Of a stretch of DNA of 5,025 bases, positions 4,388-5,025 are shown in pieces. The position numbers and the translations under genes were made by a program. Origin of the DNA: Candidatus Acetothermia bacterium (GTDB taxonomy: Bacteria; Bipolaricaulota; Bipolaricaulia; RBG-16-55-9; DRXL01); contig JAPWVB010000081.1 in NCBI GenBank assembly GCA_028275205.1, positions 1-5,025 on the forward strand, written 5' to 3'. Position 1 is the first letter of the stretch. Each line of letters opens with the position of its first letter. The notes under the pieces are model-generated. The model saw only the letters and a program-made list of their open reading frames with translations, was not told where the DNA came from and ran no database searches.

Positions 4388-4397
4388 ACGAGCTCGT
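4388..4397. repeat. 10-bp palindrome between divergent toxin-antitoxin pairs
   Basis: ACGAGCTCGT is a perfect palindrome in the 4343-4467 interval, which otherwise shows no gene. It lies just upstream of the candidate plus-strand promoter and might be an operator for the Phd-type gene. A 10-bp palindrome can also arise by chance. Confidence 0.25.
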
Positions 4398-4411
4398 GGC
4401 GCCTCTAGGGA

Positions 4412-4440
4412 TTGATAATGTGGTCGCAGGGGGGTACTCT
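4412..4440 (+). promoter_or_regulatory. Candidate promoter of the Phd-type antitoxin
   Basis: TTGATA (4412-4417) is followed after 17 bases by TACTCT (4435-4440). The -35 is a good match; the -10 keeps only the outer conserved T, A and T. The predicted start near 4447 gives a leader of about 20 bases. Confidence 0.3.
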
Positions 4441-4467
4441 GTAGTCACTGAAGAGACGGGGGGTATC

Positions 4468-4744
4468 ATGAAGGAGATCACCGCCAGCATTCGGGAGCTG
4501 AAGAGCCGGCTGAGCCATTACCTGCGGCTGGCCAAGAGGGGCCAGATCGTGGAGATCACGGAGCGGGGCAAGCCCGTAGGGCGGATCGTGCCGGTCGTCA
4601 GCCCTCTGGAAGATCGCCTCGAGGCTGCCATTCGCTCTGGGCTGGTCTCGTGGAACGGGGCGCAGACTCCACCCTCGAGTGCCAGTGGCCAAGGTCCGCA
4701 GGAGCAAGACCGTGGCGGAGCTGGTGGTTGAGGGCCGTCGATGA
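4468..4744 (+). pseudogene. Phd/YefM-type antitoxin with a C-terminal frameshift
   Basis: Residues 1-45 are a clear Phd/YefM DNA-binding domain: TASIRELKSRLSHYLRLAK then VEITERGKPVGRIVPV. After W62-N63-G64-A65 the frame turns into an atypical Gln/Ser/Gly-rich tail that stops at 4729-4731. If one base near 4663 is skipped, the sequence instead reads RLHPRVPVAKV then RRSKTVAELVVEGRR and stops TGA at 4742-4744. This is the usual toxin-binding end of such antitoxins, and the stop then overlaps the toxin start as ATGA. So a one-base insertion has shifted the frame (or it is a sequence error). DNA binding may survive, but toxin neutralisation would be lost. ATG at 4468 is preceded by a G-run (GACGGGGGG) as a weak SD. 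The neighbouring toxin is also broken. Confidence 0.8.
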
Positions 4745-5025
4745 TTCCATATCTTGATGCCAGCGTCCTGGTGAAGCGCTCTGATCGCCCGTGCGCGGGT
4801 TGAGGTGACAGCGGCCTTGGCCAGGGCTGCGCGGATCCGTGCCCTGCCGGCTGCGGAGGCCAGGGCGGCGCTCACCGCGTTTCAGGGGGAGTGGGAGAGC
4901 CTGGTGCGTGTGGAGCTGATAGAGGTCTTGCTAGGGCGGGCGGCGCAGGTGGCGTGGGAGCGAGGGCTGCGCGGGTACGATGCGGTCCATCTGGCCTCAG
5001 CCCTCTTCTGGCAGGAGATGCTGGG
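4741..5025 (+). pseudogene. VapC-type PIN toxin remnant with internal deletion, cut by the window end
   Basis: ATG at 4741 opens the VapC start MIPYLDASVLVKR, including the first catalytic Asp (D6). The frame then runs into a stop at 4801-4803 after 20 codons. From 4781 a different frame is open to the window end and reads ARARVEVTAALARAAR, then LVRVELIEVL, then GLRGYDAVHLASALFW. These are the middle and C-terminal parts of a VapC, with the second acidic residue (E in VEV) and the third (D in YDAVHLA). In intact relatives about 25-30 residues normally lie between these parts, so a deletion not divisible by three has removed them. The gene cannot make active toxin. It would have been co-transcribed with the Phd-type antitoxin. 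The 3' end lies outside the window. Confidence 0.82.

Noticed and set aside
4336..4467. Upstream in-frame extension of the Phd-type antitoxin to ATG 4336
   Set aside because: It would start inside the opposing AbrB promoter and encode sequence unlike the family; the domain begins naturally at 4468.
4405..4875. A 156-codon minus-strand open frame across the Phd/VapC region
   Set aside because: It is opposite clear Phd and VapC sequences and reads as arginine/alanine-rich noise; the broken toxin-antitoxin pair explains the region.

Overview
The window looks bacterial and GC-rich (upper 50s percent by eye). Genes are compact and often overlap. Most starts have Shine-Dalgarno (SD) sequences of the AGGAGGT type, and several promoters match the sigma-70 consensus. 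Gene style and content (a divergent Hfq, several PIN-type toxin-antitoxin pairs, a DUF6788-like protein, a ParA) suggest an accessory region of a chromosome or plasmid in a thermophilic or poorly sampled phylum, but the sequence alone does not fix the taxon.

Region 1 (1-1706, minus strand) reads 5' to 3' as: an HTH plus coiled-coil protein (1706-1215), a small Hfq-like Sm protein (1147-932), a ParA-family ATPase (836-45), and the start of a further gene (60 to beyond position 1) overlapping the end of parA. This resembles a partition operon with an HTH/coiled-coil protein where a centromere-binding partner is expected, plus an unexpected RNA chaperone. A promoter with an almost perfect -10 box lies right against the parA GTG codon, so that message may be leaderless.

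Region 2 (1707-2459, plus strand) is a toxin-antitoxin pair: a small helical putative antitoxin (1844-2089) and a COG1569-type PIN ribonuclease (2013-2459, TTG start). The two overlap by 77 bases. The toxin stop overlaps the stop of the convergent gene by two bases.

Region 3 (2456-3420, minus strand) is a tightly coupled two-gene operon: a DUF6788-like Cys-rich small protein (3365-3021), then a protein (3019-2456) with an N-terminal motif resembling HARP/DUF5710 domains and a C-terminal KAQRNA motif that may belong to a DNA-annealing protein. Its promoter carries a perfect 11-bp inverted repeat, and the first gene contains a cluster of in-frame DNA hairpins.

Region 4 (3516-4342, minus strand) is an AbrB-type antitoxin with a second PIN toxin, driven by a consensus promoter (TTGACA, 16 bp, TATAAT) with a dyad at the predicted transcription start.

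Region 5 (4343-5025, plus strand) holds a decayed Phd/VapC pair: the antitoxin has a one-base frameshift near its C-terminus, and the toxin has lost roughly 25-30 codons plus frame and runs off the window. Three PIN toxins, each with a different antitoxin type, therefore lie within about 3.2 kb beside a partition-like operon, which fits a plasmid-derived or genomic-island segment.
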